Source of the DNA: Rhodococcus sp. HNM0563
GTDB taxonomy: Bacteria; Actinomycetota; Actinomycetes; Mycobacteriales; Mycobacteriaceae
Assembly: GCF_012726195.1 (NCBI RefSeq)
Contig: NZ_JAASAF010000009.1
Location: 215,311 to 279,310, forward strand
Reading direction: 5' to 3'
DNA: 64,000 nucleotides
Both the position numbers and the translations under genes were made by a program. The stretch's first letter is position 1; each line of letters starts with the position of its first letter. Below are positions 54,069 through 62,639 of this stretch, one piece after another. Below the pieces are notes generated by a model, which was not told the DNA's origin, did no database searches, and worked only from the letters and a program-made list of their open reading frames with translations.

Positions 54069-55688
54069 CTACGTCAGGATCCGCCGCGTCAGGCCGTGTA
54101 AGCCACGTCGCAGCGTCCCGGACGGTTTCTCGTCCCCGAGCGCGGCCCGCGCAGCATTCCACCCACACATTCCGTGCACGCCCCCTCCCGGGTGGGCTCC
54201 TGCACTTGCGAGAAACAGACCGTCGACCGGTGTGCGCGGACCACCGAATCCCGGAAGAGGCCGGAAGAACAGTTGCTGCTGGATTTGCGCGGTGCCCCCG
54301 TTCACAGCACCTCCGACCAGATTTGCGTCCGCGGCCTGCAGGTCGAGCGGTCGCTGCACGGTGCGGCCGAGAATCGAGTGCCCGAATCCCGGCGCGTACG
54401 CCTCGAGCTGGGCGTCCACACGCTCGGCAAGTCGGTCGGCCGAAGCGTCGTCGACGATGCCCCGGGGAAGATGCGTATAGGCCCAGCAGCTTTCGGTGCC
54501 GACCGGAGACCGGGACGGATCGGCGGTTGTCATCTGCCCCACCAGCATGAACGGCGACTCAGGCACCACACCCGTCTCGAGGTCCGCTGCCCACCGCACC
54601 ATGGCGCGCGTATCGGCACCGACGTGAACCGTCCCTGCTCCAGCCAACGACTGCGAGCGCCAGGGAATGGGACGGTCGAGTGCGTAGTTCACTTTCACCA
54701 CGGGCGTGTCCCATTGGAATCCACGAAGATCCGAGCGCATCCGGCCTTCGAGGACGTCGGCGGGAAGCAGCTGCCCGTAGAGAGCAGGCGCAGACACGTC
54801 CGCGAGCACCGCGCGACGAACTCGGATTCGTTCGTCGGTGGCTGTCCGGACGGCCGTCGCGCGTCCCTTCTCGACCTCGATGTGGGTGACATTCTGTCTG
54901 CACAGGACGCGAGCACCCGCACTCTCCCCGCGCCGCACGAGCGCTTCGGTGAGCGCACTCGCACCGCCTGTCGGCGCCGGAAAACCCACATCCTGCGCAA
55001 GCATGGTCAAGATGTAGCCCATGACGCCGCTTCCGGGAGCGTCCGGTGGCACATCCGTATGCATGGCGTTGCCGAGCATCAGCAGTCGCGCGGACGCCCC
55101 GCCGAACAGTTCCTCGGACATCCGCAACACCGGCAACGCGAGCAGCCTCGCGAAGCGCAGCGACTCTCCGGATCCCAATTCGCGAACCAGGGATGCCACG
55201 CCGCGCACCGGCGGAAACGGACGAAGGAGTGCCTGAAAGAACGGCTCACGGATCCGCATCCACTGTTCGACCAAGGTCAGCCATGCCTTCCCGTCGCCGG
55301 CGCAGCGGCGTTCGAGGTCGGATGCAGTCTCGTCCGGATCCGGTCGCACCACCACGGCATCGTCATCTTCTGGCCCCGAGGGGTGCCCGAACGCCGCGGC
55401 GGAACGACTCCAGCGCAGACCGTACGATCCGAGATCCAGAGAGCGGAACGCGGGCGACACGGTCGCGAGCGGGTGGAACGCACTGAACAGGTCGGTGGTG
55501 AATCCGGGAAACAGTTCCGCGCTTCGGACCGCACCACCAGGCATCGGTTGTTCCTCGAGGACGACAACGTCCCAGCCCGCATCGGCGAGCACCGCGGCCG
55601 CCGTCAGCCCGTTGGGACCGGCACCGACGACAACTGCATCCACCGTGCCCAGCCCTGTGTGGCGGGGAGCGTCGTTTTCGGAGTTCAT
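54069..55688 (-). CDS. FAD-dependent phytoene-desaturase-like oxidoreductase
   Basis: 539 residues. Dinucleotide motif DAVVVGAGPNGLTAAAVLADAGWDVVVLEE, and the C-terminal FLASAGAHPGGGVHGMCGWNAA motif of CrtI/retinol-saturase-like enzymes. No carotenoid genes surround it. Lipid or carotenoid-like substrate presumed. ATG 55688; GAGGCGACGGC upstream. Divergent from PfkB. Confidence 0.88.
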   Translation of the reverse strand: MNSENDAPRHTGLGTVDAVVVGAGPNGLTAAAVLADAGWDVVVLEEQPMPGGAVRSAELFPGFTTDLFSAFHPLATVSPAFRSLDLGSYGLRWSRSAAAFGHPSGPEDDDAVVVRPDPDETASDLERRCAGDGKAWLTLVEQWMRIREPFFQALLRPFPPVRGVASLVRELGSGESLRFARLLALPVLRMSEELFGGASARLLMLGNAMHTDVPPDAPGSGVMGYILTMLAQDVGFPAPTGGASALTEALVRRGESAGARVLCRQNVTHIEVEKGRATAVRTATDERIRVRRAVLADVSAPALYGQLLPADVLEGRMRSDLRGFQWDTPVVKVNYALDRPIPWRSQSLAGAGTVHVGADTRAMVRWAADLETGVVPESPFMLVGQMTTADPSRSPVGTESCWAYTHLPRGIVDDASADRLAERVDAQLEAYAPGFGHSILGRTVQRPLDLQAADANLVGGAVNGGTAQIQQQLFFRPLPGFGGPRTPVDGLFLASAGAHPGGGVHGMCGWNAARAALGDEKPSGTLRRGLHGLTRRILT

Positions 55689-55779
55689 GCCGTCGCCTCC
55701 TCGAGCGTCTCGGAGTGCACGGACCGCCGTCCGGGCCGTAAGCAATGTCCTTCGCCTGCGTCTTACGCTACGGGAGACG

Positions 55780-55805
55780 GGTGTGGCGCCACGCCGGTGT
55801 GGGTA
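55780..55805 (+). promoter_or_regulatory. SigF-like promoter of the PfkB-SurE pair
   Basis: GGTGT-N16-GGGTA, ending 10 bp before ATG 55816; one mismatch from GGTTT. It would give a near-leaderless transcript. Confidence 0.5.
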
Positions 55806-55815
55806 CCAACTACTC

Positions 55816-56796
55816 ATGGCGTCCTTGACCGACAGTACGACCGATTCCGACCCACGCGAAGCATCCCGATGTGCTTTCGTGTTCGCCCCCTCACCGTTGT
55901 TGACGGTAACTATCGAGGAGGCTCCTGATAACGGACACGAGCTGCACATCCATGCGGGCGGGCAGGGATTCTGGATCGGGCGGATGGCAGCGATCCTGGG
56001 CATGGATGTCCACCTCTGTGGGCCGTTCGGTGGCGAAGCGGGCCGCATCCTTGTCGATCTCATGACCCGCGAGAACGTGACCGTCCACCCTGTGGAGACG
56101 GCATCCGAGAACGGTTCGTATGTCCACGACCGCCGAGGCGGAGCACGCACCGTGGTGGTGGAAGTTCCTCCACCTGCTCTCACACGGCACGAGACGGATG
56201 ACCTGTTCAGCACGTCGCTTGCTGCTGCACTGGCCGCCGACATCGCGATACTGGGCGGGCCACATTGCGATCACGCCGTTCCGACCGAGGTCTATCGGCG
56301 GTTGTGCGCCGATCTGACCGCGCTGGCAATTCCGGTCGTAGCGGATCTGTCGGGATCGGCTCTCACAGCCGCGCTGAGCGGTGGTGTCACAGTACTCAAG
56401 GTCAGCCACGAAGATCTCATCGAAGACGGCAGGGCGCAGTCGGACGATATCGGCGAGCTCGTCACCACCATGCACCGACTGCACGAGGAAGGCGCAGAGA
56501 CGGTGATCGTCTCCCGCGCAGGAGACCCTGCCATCGCGCTGTGCGAGGGTGAGGTGTGGGAGGTCGAGACACCACCGGTCCAGATCGTCGACCATCACGG
56601 TGCCGGCGACTCCATGACCGCCGGGTTCGCGGCAGCCTTCTCGACCGGAAAATCCCTCCTCGAAGCATTGAGGCTGGGAGCCGCGGCCGGCGCTGTCAAT
56701 GTGACCCGTCGAGGACTGGCGACCGGACACAGTCTGGCGGTCGCGCGCATGACGGACAAGATCCAGGTGCGCCGGATGCAAGGAGCACAGAGGTGA
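55816..56796 (+). CDS. PfkB-family carbohydrate kinase
   Basis: 326 residues. 1-phosphofructokinase-like: GGQGFWIGRMAAILGMDVHLCGPFGGE at the substrate side and the PfkB signature DHHGAGDSMTAGFAAAF with the catalytic aspartate. Substrate could be a sugar phosphate. Coupled to the SurE-like gene by a GTGA overlap. Confidence 0.87.
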   Translation: MASLTDSTTDSDPREASRCAFVFAPSPLLTVTIEEAPDNGHELHIHAGGQGFWIGRMAAILGMDVHLCGPFGGEAGRILVDLMTRENVTVHPVETASENGSYVHDRRGGARTVVVEVPPPALTRHETDDLFSTSLAAALAADIAILGGPHCDHAVPTEVYRRLCADLTALAIPVVADLSGSALTAALSGGVTVLKVSHEDLIEDGRAQSDDIGELVTTMHRLHEEGAETVIVSRAGDPAIALCEGEVWEVETPPVQIVDHHGAGDSMTAGFAAAFSTGKSLLEALRLGAAAGAVNVTRRGLATGHSLAVARMTDKIQVRRMQGAQR

Positions 56797-57566
56797 AAGC
56801 GCTCATAGTCAACGACGACGGCATCGACAGTCCCGGCCTCGCGTCGCTGGCACGAGTTGCAGTCGACGCCGGGCTCGACGTGAGCGTGGCCGCACCACAC
56901 CTCGAGCGCAGCGGCGCAAGTGCCTCGTTGTCCGCGCTCCAGGAGGACGGCACGTTGTCGATGTCGCGGCGGAAGCTTCCTGGCCTCCCCGATCTCGAAG
57001 TCTTCTCTGTCGAGTGCTCCCCCGCGCTGATTTCGTTCCTCGCTGCGGAAGGCGTATTCGGCCGGCCCCCGGACATCGTGCTCTCAGGCATCAATCTCGG
57101 GCCCAACACCGGCCATGCCATCCTGCACTCGGGTACGGTGGGCGCCGCGCTGACCGCCGCGAGTCATGGAGCCCGCGCTGTCGCGCTGTCGTTGAACGGA
57201 ACAGCGCCATCCCTGTGGGAGACAGCGGAATCGGTCGCGACTCGTGCAGTCCGGTGGGCCATCGCGCATGCTCCTCCTGGGCAGGTACTCAACGTGAATA
57301 TCCCGGATATCCCTCTCGCAGAATTGCGTGGACTACGGACTGCTCCCCTTGCGGAATTCGGAGCCGTGCAAGCAGAGATCGGCGAAATGGAGGAGGACGG
57401 TCTCGATACCCGCAGTGTGCCGGTGACCTTCCGAAGCGTCGCTATCGACGAGAGCAGAGAGAGCGACGCCGCACTACTGCATCACGGCTGGGCCACCGCG
57501 ACGATGTTGACGACGCCGTTCGAAGTGTCCGGGATCGATCTCAGCGCGTTGACCTTCCGGGCATGA
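56793..57566 (+). CDS. SurE-type 5'/3'-nucleotidase (survival protein)
   Basis: 257 residues. NDDGIDSPGL metal site, VLSGINLGPNTGHAILHSGTVGAA and VLNVNIPD segments. SurE dephosphorylates nucleotides and polyphosphate in stationary phase. GTG start coupled to PfkB. A kinase-phosphatase pair on one transcript suggests control of one phosphorylated metabolite. Confidence 0.87.
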   Translation: MKALIVNDDGIDSPGLASLARVAVDAGLDVSVAAPHLERSGASASLSALQEDGTLSMSRRKLPGLPDLEVFSVECSPALISFLAAEGVFGRPPDIVLSGINLGPNTGHAILHSGTVGAALTAASHGARAVALSLNGTAPSLWETAESVATRAVRWAIAHAPPGQVLNVNIPDIPLAELRGLRTAPLAEFGAVQAEIGEMEEDGLDTRSVPVTFRSVAIDESRESDAALLHHGWATATMLTTPFEVSGIDLSALTFRA

Positions 57567-57655
57567 TCCGATCGCGGGTCCCTGCGTCGCCCTCGATGGT
57601 CCGTCCACAACATCCGAATCGCGCCCCGGCCATTGGAATCGGGCCCCGGCCTCGG

Positions 57656-57684
57656 CCAGGACCCGAATCCGAACCACGTCCTGG
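57656..57684. terminator. Possible hairpin between SurE and the 80-residue gene
   Basis: CCAGGAC and GTCCTGG arms with a 15-base loop, ending at the stop codon of the convergent gene. No T-run. Weak evidence. Confidence 0.35.
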
Positions 57685-57927
57685 TCAGGCGATCTCCCGG
57701 AGCCGTGCCGCAAGTAGCGCCTTGCCTTGCTCGGCACCCTTGCGCGATTCCGCCTGGGCACGCCGGAAGAACTCCGCAAGTTCGGTGTCGCCGTCGCGTT
57801 CTGCGTCACCGACATACTGCTCCATGCGCAGCGCGTTGCTCAGCGAGGCTTCGGTCAACCAGATGAGGTTGTAATCCTTGTCTTTCGTGCCGGTGATCGT
57901 GCCGGTCTCCGTGTGGTGTTCAGTCAT
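57685..57927 (-). CDS. Small conserved hypothetical protein
   Basis: 80 residues, mostly helical (TEASLSNALRMEQYVGDAERDGDTELAEFFRRAQAESRKGAEQGKALLAARL), reminiscent of ferritin-like stress peptides without a metal motif. Cytosolic. ATG 57927. Function unknown. Confidence 0.72.
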   Translation of the reverse strand: MTEHHTETGTITGTKDKDYNLIWLTEASLSNALRMEQYVGDAERDGDTELAEFFRRAQAESRKGAEQGKALLAARLREIA

Positions 57928-58028
57928 GTCGGTCCTCTCTGTTCGATGGGTCCGGTGCCTGTCGCATACCCACTCGCCGTGGGATGAATCTGAATGTCAC
58001 CGGAGATTTCGCCTCAGGTGACAGGCTT

Positions 58029-58757
58029 TCACCTTCCTCGAATTCCGGCAGGTCTGATCGCCATCCCCTCTATCGAGGACGCCGGGGGCAACTCCCGGGC
58101 AGAGCCTTCCTCGGGCCCACCGGCAAGTCCGGTCTCGAGGAAGACCACGCGGTGACCGATCGCCACGGCATGATCACAGAACCGCTCGTAGAAGCGGCCG
58201 AGCAGCGTCACATCCACTGCCCCCATGACGCCGTGCTCCCAGCGGTCGGAAGTGACGCGCTCGAACAGGGCACGATGCAACGCATCCATCTCGCTATCGG
58301 CCCGCGCGAGCGCCGCTGCCCGCACCGGATCTCGCTGCGTCAGCACACGGTGGGTCTCGCCGGCAACCGCGACAGCGACCCGGCCCATGTCGGCGAGGAT
58401 GTCATGTGCCTCCGGGGGGACCACGTGCGCGGGATGGCGCCGGAGGACGGCCTCCGCAATGTGGGTTGTCAACGTGCCCATGCGTTCGAGGTCCGCGGCG
58501 ATGTGCATGCCGCCGGTCATCAGCCGCAGATCGGACGCGACGGGAGCCTGCAACGCGAGCAGGGCGAATGCGGTCTCCTCCCAATGCCGAGCTGCGGAGT
58601 CACATTTTTCCTGGGTCGCGATGACCTGCTCGGCGAGGTCCGGGTCTGCCGACATCAACGCGCGCGACGCATCCGCCATCATCGATTCCACACCGGTACA
58701 CATCGCCGCGAGGTTCGCGGCGAGACGATCGACATTCTCAGCGAAGCGACTACGCAC
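58029..58757 (-). CDS. phoU: PhoU-like phosphate signalling protein
   Basis: 242 residues, two PhoU three-helix repeats (NVDRLAANLAAMCTGVESMMADASRALMSADPDLAEQVI ... DVTLLGRFYERFCDHAVAIGHRVVFLETG). PhoU links the Pst phosphate transporter to the PhoR kinase; no pst genes are nearby, so this is a stand-alone paralogue, possibly tied to the polyphosphate-related genes of this region. GTG 58757 has GGAGG. Confidence 0.88.
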   Translation of the reverse strand: MRSRFAENVDRLAANLAAMCTGVESMMADASRALMSADPDLAEQVIATQEKCDSAARHWEETAFALLALQAPVASDLRLMTGGMHIAADLERMGTLTTHIAEAVLRRHPAHVVPPEAHDILADMGRVAVAVAGETHRVLTQRDPVRAAALARADSEMDALHRALFERVTSDRWEHGVMGAVDVTLLGRFYERFCDHAVAIGHRVVFLETGLAGGPEEGSARELPPASSIEGMAIRPAGIRGR

Positions 58758-58859
58758 GGCCCACCCTCCTACGCCTCGGCGATTCCGAATCGGTTGACCT
58801 GTGTGAGCCCGGTCCGGTCCTCCCGAAATCGAAACACCCCGACCCGCACCTGGACCGGT

Positions 58860-58884
58860 TACCCCGTTCGTGCCGGGCCGAACC
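58860..58884 (-). promoter_or_regulatory. Possible SigF-like promoter of phoU
   Basis: Minus strand GGTT-N16-GGGTA, about 100 bp upstream of the phoU start. Confidence 0.4.
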
Positions 58885-58976
58885 ATCCGCCTGAACCGGG
58901 TGCACTCTGATCCTCGCCACGTGAACTCTGCCCGCTCTACTGTTCATCCGACGAAAAATCGGGTACACGCGGATGC

Positions 58977-59057
58977 ATGGAACTCATTGCTATTGCCGCC
59001 CTGGTCGCGATGGTGGCGTTCGTTGTGGCCCGCCGCAAGATCAACAGACGCCGGTAG
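58977..59057 (+). CDS. Possible 26-residue membrane microprotein
   Basis: MELIAIAALVAMVAFVVARR followed by KINRRR: one hydrophobic helix with a strongly basic end, a layout seen in real bacterial microproteins. No strong Shine-Dalgarno. Low confidence; could be chance. Confidence 0.3.
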   Translation: MELIAIAALVAMVAFVVARRKINRRR

Positions 59058-59121
59058 CGCCGTCCAGGGCGTCTCCCGACAGTGAATCACCGACGATCGG
59101 GGATCCGGGCGTGTCAGCCCT

Positions 59122-59340
59122 TCACGTTGCGGGGATCGTTTCCGTAGCTGTTGCCTCACCAATGGTCACGTCGAGGTTTCGGATGATGTGTTCGGCCCGG
59201 CGTCGGTGCGCCTGATCACGCCCCACGCGAACGGCCTCGTCCTTCATCGAGAACGTCCCGAAAACACCTCCGCCCGAGCCCTCGATCCGGTTGTGCCAGT
59301 TACCGTGCAGATGAAACGTTTCGACGTCACCCGTAGGCAT
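59122..59340 (-). CDS. DUF2188-like small stress protein
   Basis: 72 residues (VETFHLHGNWHNRIEGSGG ... DEAVRVGRDQAHRRRAEHIIRNLDVTIGE), matching DUF2188 proteins in which a polypeptide repeats as beta-beta-alpha and the C-terminal GxIxE is conserved. ATG 59340. A SigF-like promoter lies 36 bp upstream. Confidence 0.75.
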   Translation of the reverse strand: MPTGDVETFHLHGNWHNRIEGSGGGVFGTFSMKDEAVRVGRDQAHRRRAEHIIRNLDVTIGEATATETIPAT

Positions 59341-59375
59341 GGAATTCTCTTCTCGTTGCGATGACTTTGTACGCG

Positions 59376-59401
59376 TACCCGCAGCCGTGCTCGCCTGAAC
59401 C
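59376..59401 (-). promoter_or_regulatory. SigF-like promoter of the DUF2188 gene
   Basis: Minus strand GGTTC-N16-GGGTA, ending 36 bp before the ATG. Confidence 0.55.
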
Positions 59402-59447
59402 CGATTCGCACTTGCAGAACGCCCGCACGGGCACGCGGGAACACAAG

Positions 59448-59473
59448 GGATTACGAGGTAAGAGAACTGGGTA
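59448..59473 (+). promoter_or_regulatory. SigF-like promoter of the decarboxylase gene
   Basis: GGATT-N16-GGGTA, ending 12 bp before ATG 59485. One mismatch from GGTTT. Confidence 0.45.
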
Positions 59474-59484
59474 GCCCCAAGAGC

Positions 59485-60949
59485 ATGGATCAGGCGGAAA
59501 CACCATTGCTTACGGCTTTGGAGAAGTATCACCGACTCGGCCGATACGGATTTTCTCCGCCTGGGCATCGTCAAGGGCGCGGTGTCGATGCGCGCGTCAC
59601 GAAGGTACTCGGCGGCGACTCGTTCCGTTCGGACGTACTCGCATCCGGTGGACTCGACGACCGGAGATCGGGTAACGGATACCTGTCCCACGCCGAGCAA
59701 CTCATGGCCGAAGCAGTCGGAGCCGAGCGTGCCTTCTTCTCGACCTGCGGAAGCTCACTGTCGGTCAAGGCCACAATGATGGCTGTTGCCGGCAACGACC
59801 CCGGTGGATTGTTGCCGGGCCGTGATTCGCACAAATCAGTCGTCGCTGGGTTGATCTTCAGTGGCGTCACCCCGCGATGGATTGCGCCGAGATGGGATGA
59901 AGAGTTGCATTTCTCTCATCCGCCGTCGCCGGAAGAGGTACGGCTGGCGTGGGAACGGCATCCCGACGCCGCCGGAGCACTGATCGTCAGCCCGAGCCCC
60001 TACGGCACGTGCGCGGACATCGCGGGTATCGCCGACATATGTCATGAACGGAGAAAACCGCTGATCATCGATGAGGCATGGGGTGCGCACTTACCATTTC
60101 ACGACGATCTCCCGACCTGGGCGATGGACGCCGCGCCGACGTGTGCGTTGTCAGCGTCCACAAGATAGGGCCGGCTTCGAGCAAGGCTCTGTCTACCACG
60201 TGCAAGGTGATCTGGTCGACAGCGCGCATCTGTCCGCCTGCGCCGACTTGCTGACGACCACGAGTCCCAACGTGCTGATCTACTCCGCAATGGACGGCTG
60301 GCGGCGCCAGATGGTCGAATGCGGCGCCGAGTTGCTCGGTAGTGCGCTCGGCCTGGCCGAGCGCACGCGGAACCGGATTTCCGCTATCGAGGGGTTCGAC
60401 GTTCTCGACGACCGGCTACTCGGTCAGGAGGCTTCGCACGAGCTGGATCGACTGCAGATCCTCATCGACGTCTGCGAACTCGGAGTCTCCGGATACCAAT
60501 GTGCAGACTGGCTGCGCGAACACTGCCACGTGGATATGGGAATGACAGATCATCGCCGAATCCTGGCGACAATGTCCATGGCCGACAACGACGCGACCGC
60601 CAACCGGTTGGTCGAATCGCTCGAGTTGTTGGTTCGAGCGGCAGAGTCGTTCGAACCGCCGCCGCAAATGCATCTACCGAGCCCCGAGGAAATAGAACTC
60701 GAGTCGGTGTTACCGCCGCGGGAGGCGTTCTTCGGTCGGACAGAAATGGTTCCTTGCGATCGCGCTGCCGGACGGGTCGCAGCCGAACAGATCACCCCGT
60801 ATCCGCCGGGTATACCCGCCGTCGTACCTGGCGAGCGCCTCGACCAGGCGGTCGTCGACTATCTGCGAAGCGGCATGGACGCCGGGATGAACCTTCCCGA
60901 CGCAACCGATGCGTCACTGGAGCGATTCCGGGTGGTAGTCGAGGATTGA
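59485..60949 (+). pseudogene. Orn/Lys/Arg decarboxylase family gene with two frameshifts
   Basis: About 488 codons if repaired. Part 1 (59485-about 60135) reads YGFSPPGHRQGRGVDARV ... FFSTCGSSLSVKATMMAV ... LIIDEAWGAHLPFH; part 2 (about 60168-60949) reads AGFEQGSVYHVQGDLVDSAHL to the end. The 30 bases between are in the third frame and encode ADVCVVSVHKIG, including the PLP lysine. Restoring one G near 60136 and one G near 60166, both next to GC runs, rebuilds MDAGADVCVVSVHKIGAGFEQG. It may be a real pseudogene or two sequencing errors. The rest of the frame looks intact. Confidence 0.85.
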
Positions 60950-60990
60950 CCCGATCCGAGGCAATACCGACAATGTCGAATCATTCCCGC

Positions 60991-61026
60991 CGATGCCCGC
61001 AGGCGGCACCGATGTTGCGGGCATCG
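60991..61026. terminator. 11-bp inverted repeat after the decarboxylase gene
   Basis: CGATGCCCGCA and TGCGGGCATCG arms, perfect, 14-base loop, 42 bp after the stop. No T-run. Probable U-less terminator. Confidence 0.5.
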
Positions 61027-61297
61027 GCCAGCGGTAACGGTCCAAAGTCTTCGTCGATCCACAGTAGTTGTGGCTTTCATCAGGAATTTCGGATTATTTT
61101 GCGAGCGTGTCGATCACAGCAGCAGCACGACCAGCGGCTCCCGCTGCCTGCCCCCAGACGGTGCGCCGAATCGGTGTGGACCCTGGAATGGCCGTCCCCG
61201 AGAACAGCGCCGACGGCAGCGTGGTGACCGGAGTCGCCAGCGCAGCGCACCCGGCGCTTTCCGCCCACCGGCCGGCACCGAGGCAACCCAGCTCATG

Positions 61298-61326
61298 TTC
61301 ATGCCCTCTATGAGGAGGGGCATGAA
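61298..61326 (-). terminator. Hairpin after the Vms1-like gene
   Basis: TTCATGCCCTC and GAGGGGCATGAA arms with one bulged G and a 6-base loop, 12 bases after the minus-strand stop at 61338. Confidence 0.5.
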
Positions 61327-61337
61327 CGAGAGACTCC

Positions 61338-62438
61338 TCAGACCGCGAATCGAAGTAGTGCTGCGCATCCGTCGGTCGGGACGATCCTCTCGTCGGTGCG
61401 GATCAGTACCGATGCGTTTGCGATGGCCGCAACAGGCAACGCTTCGTCTGCACGCTGCGGTACTGCCTGGGAGGATCCGAATTCGGAGAGCTTATCTGGG
61501 TCGGTGGCCACAGAGGTCGGTTCGTCCCCCACCAGCACCGTTCGGGACCCGAGGTCTCCGACGATCAGCGTGTCGACGCTTCCGGCGCGCAGTGCGGCGC
61601 ACACCTGGCCGAGCCCCTCGACGGCCAACCCCGAGCTTCGGCCCGATTCGGCGCGGAACCGTTCCGCGGCATCGTCGATCACAGCCAGCCGTCGGTTGGC
61701 CAACTCTGTATCGAGTTCGTCCTCCACGACGTCGGCACCGGCTCCAGCGGTGCGGGCACCGCCCTCGAACGGCACCGCGACGTCGCGGGCACGTTCGGGA
61801 AGAGCATCGAGAAGGTCTGATCGCGAACGGATCTCGCCGATCACAAACACCGGGTCGGCGACCTGATCGTCGACCAGTTCGGTCACTCGGTCGGCGACTG
61901 CGGCGATGTTGCGGCGTGCCGCCTCCTCTGCCGCAGGCTGGGGGTCCCCGTAGCCGGCAGTCTCTGCGCTGGACGCCTTGTGTACCGGGTACTCGCCGCG
62001 CGCTACGGTTTCGGAACGGACGAGATGCCCGTCGGTGTCACGGACGGAAATGTCTGCGCCTTCATGATCGACCGCGACCAGCAAATACGGTGTGGCGGTC
62101 GCATGTTCTATCACGGGCACGAGGTACGGCATCGCCGAATAGCGCGCTTCCGGCTGCGCGGGTGGGCGCAGCAGGTGCACGTCGAGGACCACGTGATCCG
62201 ACGCTGCGATCAGGCCTCGACCGCTTCGGCCGACCGCCGGCGGACTGTCGAGCACCGCCTTCTCGAGCGCGGCCAGGACCCCGTCGGGGGCACCGCCCTC
62301 TTCCAGGGACTCCCGGAGGGACCGCCAGGTCAATTCCCGCTGTTTCGCAGCGTCCTCGGTGACGTGGCTGTCGTCGAAGTACACCGACGCAAAAGGTCCC
62401 TCAGCGTCAACTACCCGACGGAAACGCTCAGCGTGCAC
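61338..62438 (-). CDS. Vms1/Rv2629-like (baeRF) release-factor-fold protein
   Basis: 366 residues. RRVVDAEGPFASVYFDDSH opening and middle domain LVPVIEHATATPYLLVAVDHEGADI, then AERFRAESGRSSGLAVEGLGQVCAALRAGSVDTLIVGDL, the eRF1-like core shared with Rv2629, a DosR-regulon protein of M. tuberculosis. Possible role in ribosome rescue or stress; unproven. GTG 62438 with GAGG upstream. Confidence 0.83.
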   Translation of the reverse strand: MHAERFRRVVDAEGPFASVYFDDSHVTEDAAKQRELTWRSLRESLEEGGAPDGVLAALEKAVLDSPPAVGRSGRGLIAASDHVVLDVHLLRPPAQPEARYSAMPYLVPVIEHATATPYLLVAVDHEGADISVRDTDGHLVRSETVARGEYPVHKASSAETAGYGDPQPAAEEAARRNIAAVADRVTELVDDQVADPVFVIGEIRSRSDLLDALPERARDVAVPFEGGARTAGAGADVVEDELDTELANRRLAVIDDAAERFRAESGRSSGLAVEGLGQVCAALRAGSVDTLIVGDLGSRTVLVGDEPTSVATDPDKLSEFGSSQAVPQRADEALPVAAIANASVLIRTDERIVPTDGCAALLRFAV

Positions 62439-62474
62439 GGTTCAACACCTCTTCCTGTGAGAACTAGTCGGACT

Positions 62475-62639
62475 GTGACAACTCTGAAGCCCGCTCTCTA
62501 CAGGTGCCCGGATCGGTATTCACCCAAACAAGCCGGTCGTTTGAACGGCGGTGAGGTGCGGTACCCGGAGCGGCACGAGTCCGACTGGCGCCGTCGCAGC
62601 CGCCAGCGGTACGAGATGGAGATCTGGAGAGACCGATGA
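62475..62639 (+). CDS. Possible 54-residue basic protein coupled to the SDR
   Basis: Ends YPERHESDWRRRSRQRYEM then EIWRDR, its TGA overlapping the SDR ATG (ATGA). GTG 62475 is the only plausible start after the divergent promoter. Composition is charged and non-random; no family recognised. A GTTT-N16-CGGTA element (62539-62563) inside it may serve the SDR instead. Confidence 0.4.
   Translation: MTTLKPALYRCPDRYSPKQAGRLNGGEVRYPERHESDWRRRSRQRYEMEIWRDR

Larger units (their letters stand above)
60950..61337. other. 388-bp gap between decarboxylase and Vms1-like genes
   Basis: No supported gene. It contains an 11-bp inverted repeat (60991-61026) after the decarboxylase stop and a second strong hairpin (61298-61326) facing the Vms1-like gene. 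Short open frames of 60-80 codons here have no recognisable motifs. Confidence 0.5.

Noticed and set aside
61068..61313. 81-codon frame in the decarboxylase/Vms1 gap
   Set aside because: Begins and ends in low-complexity sequence, overlaps a hairpin and matches no family by eye.
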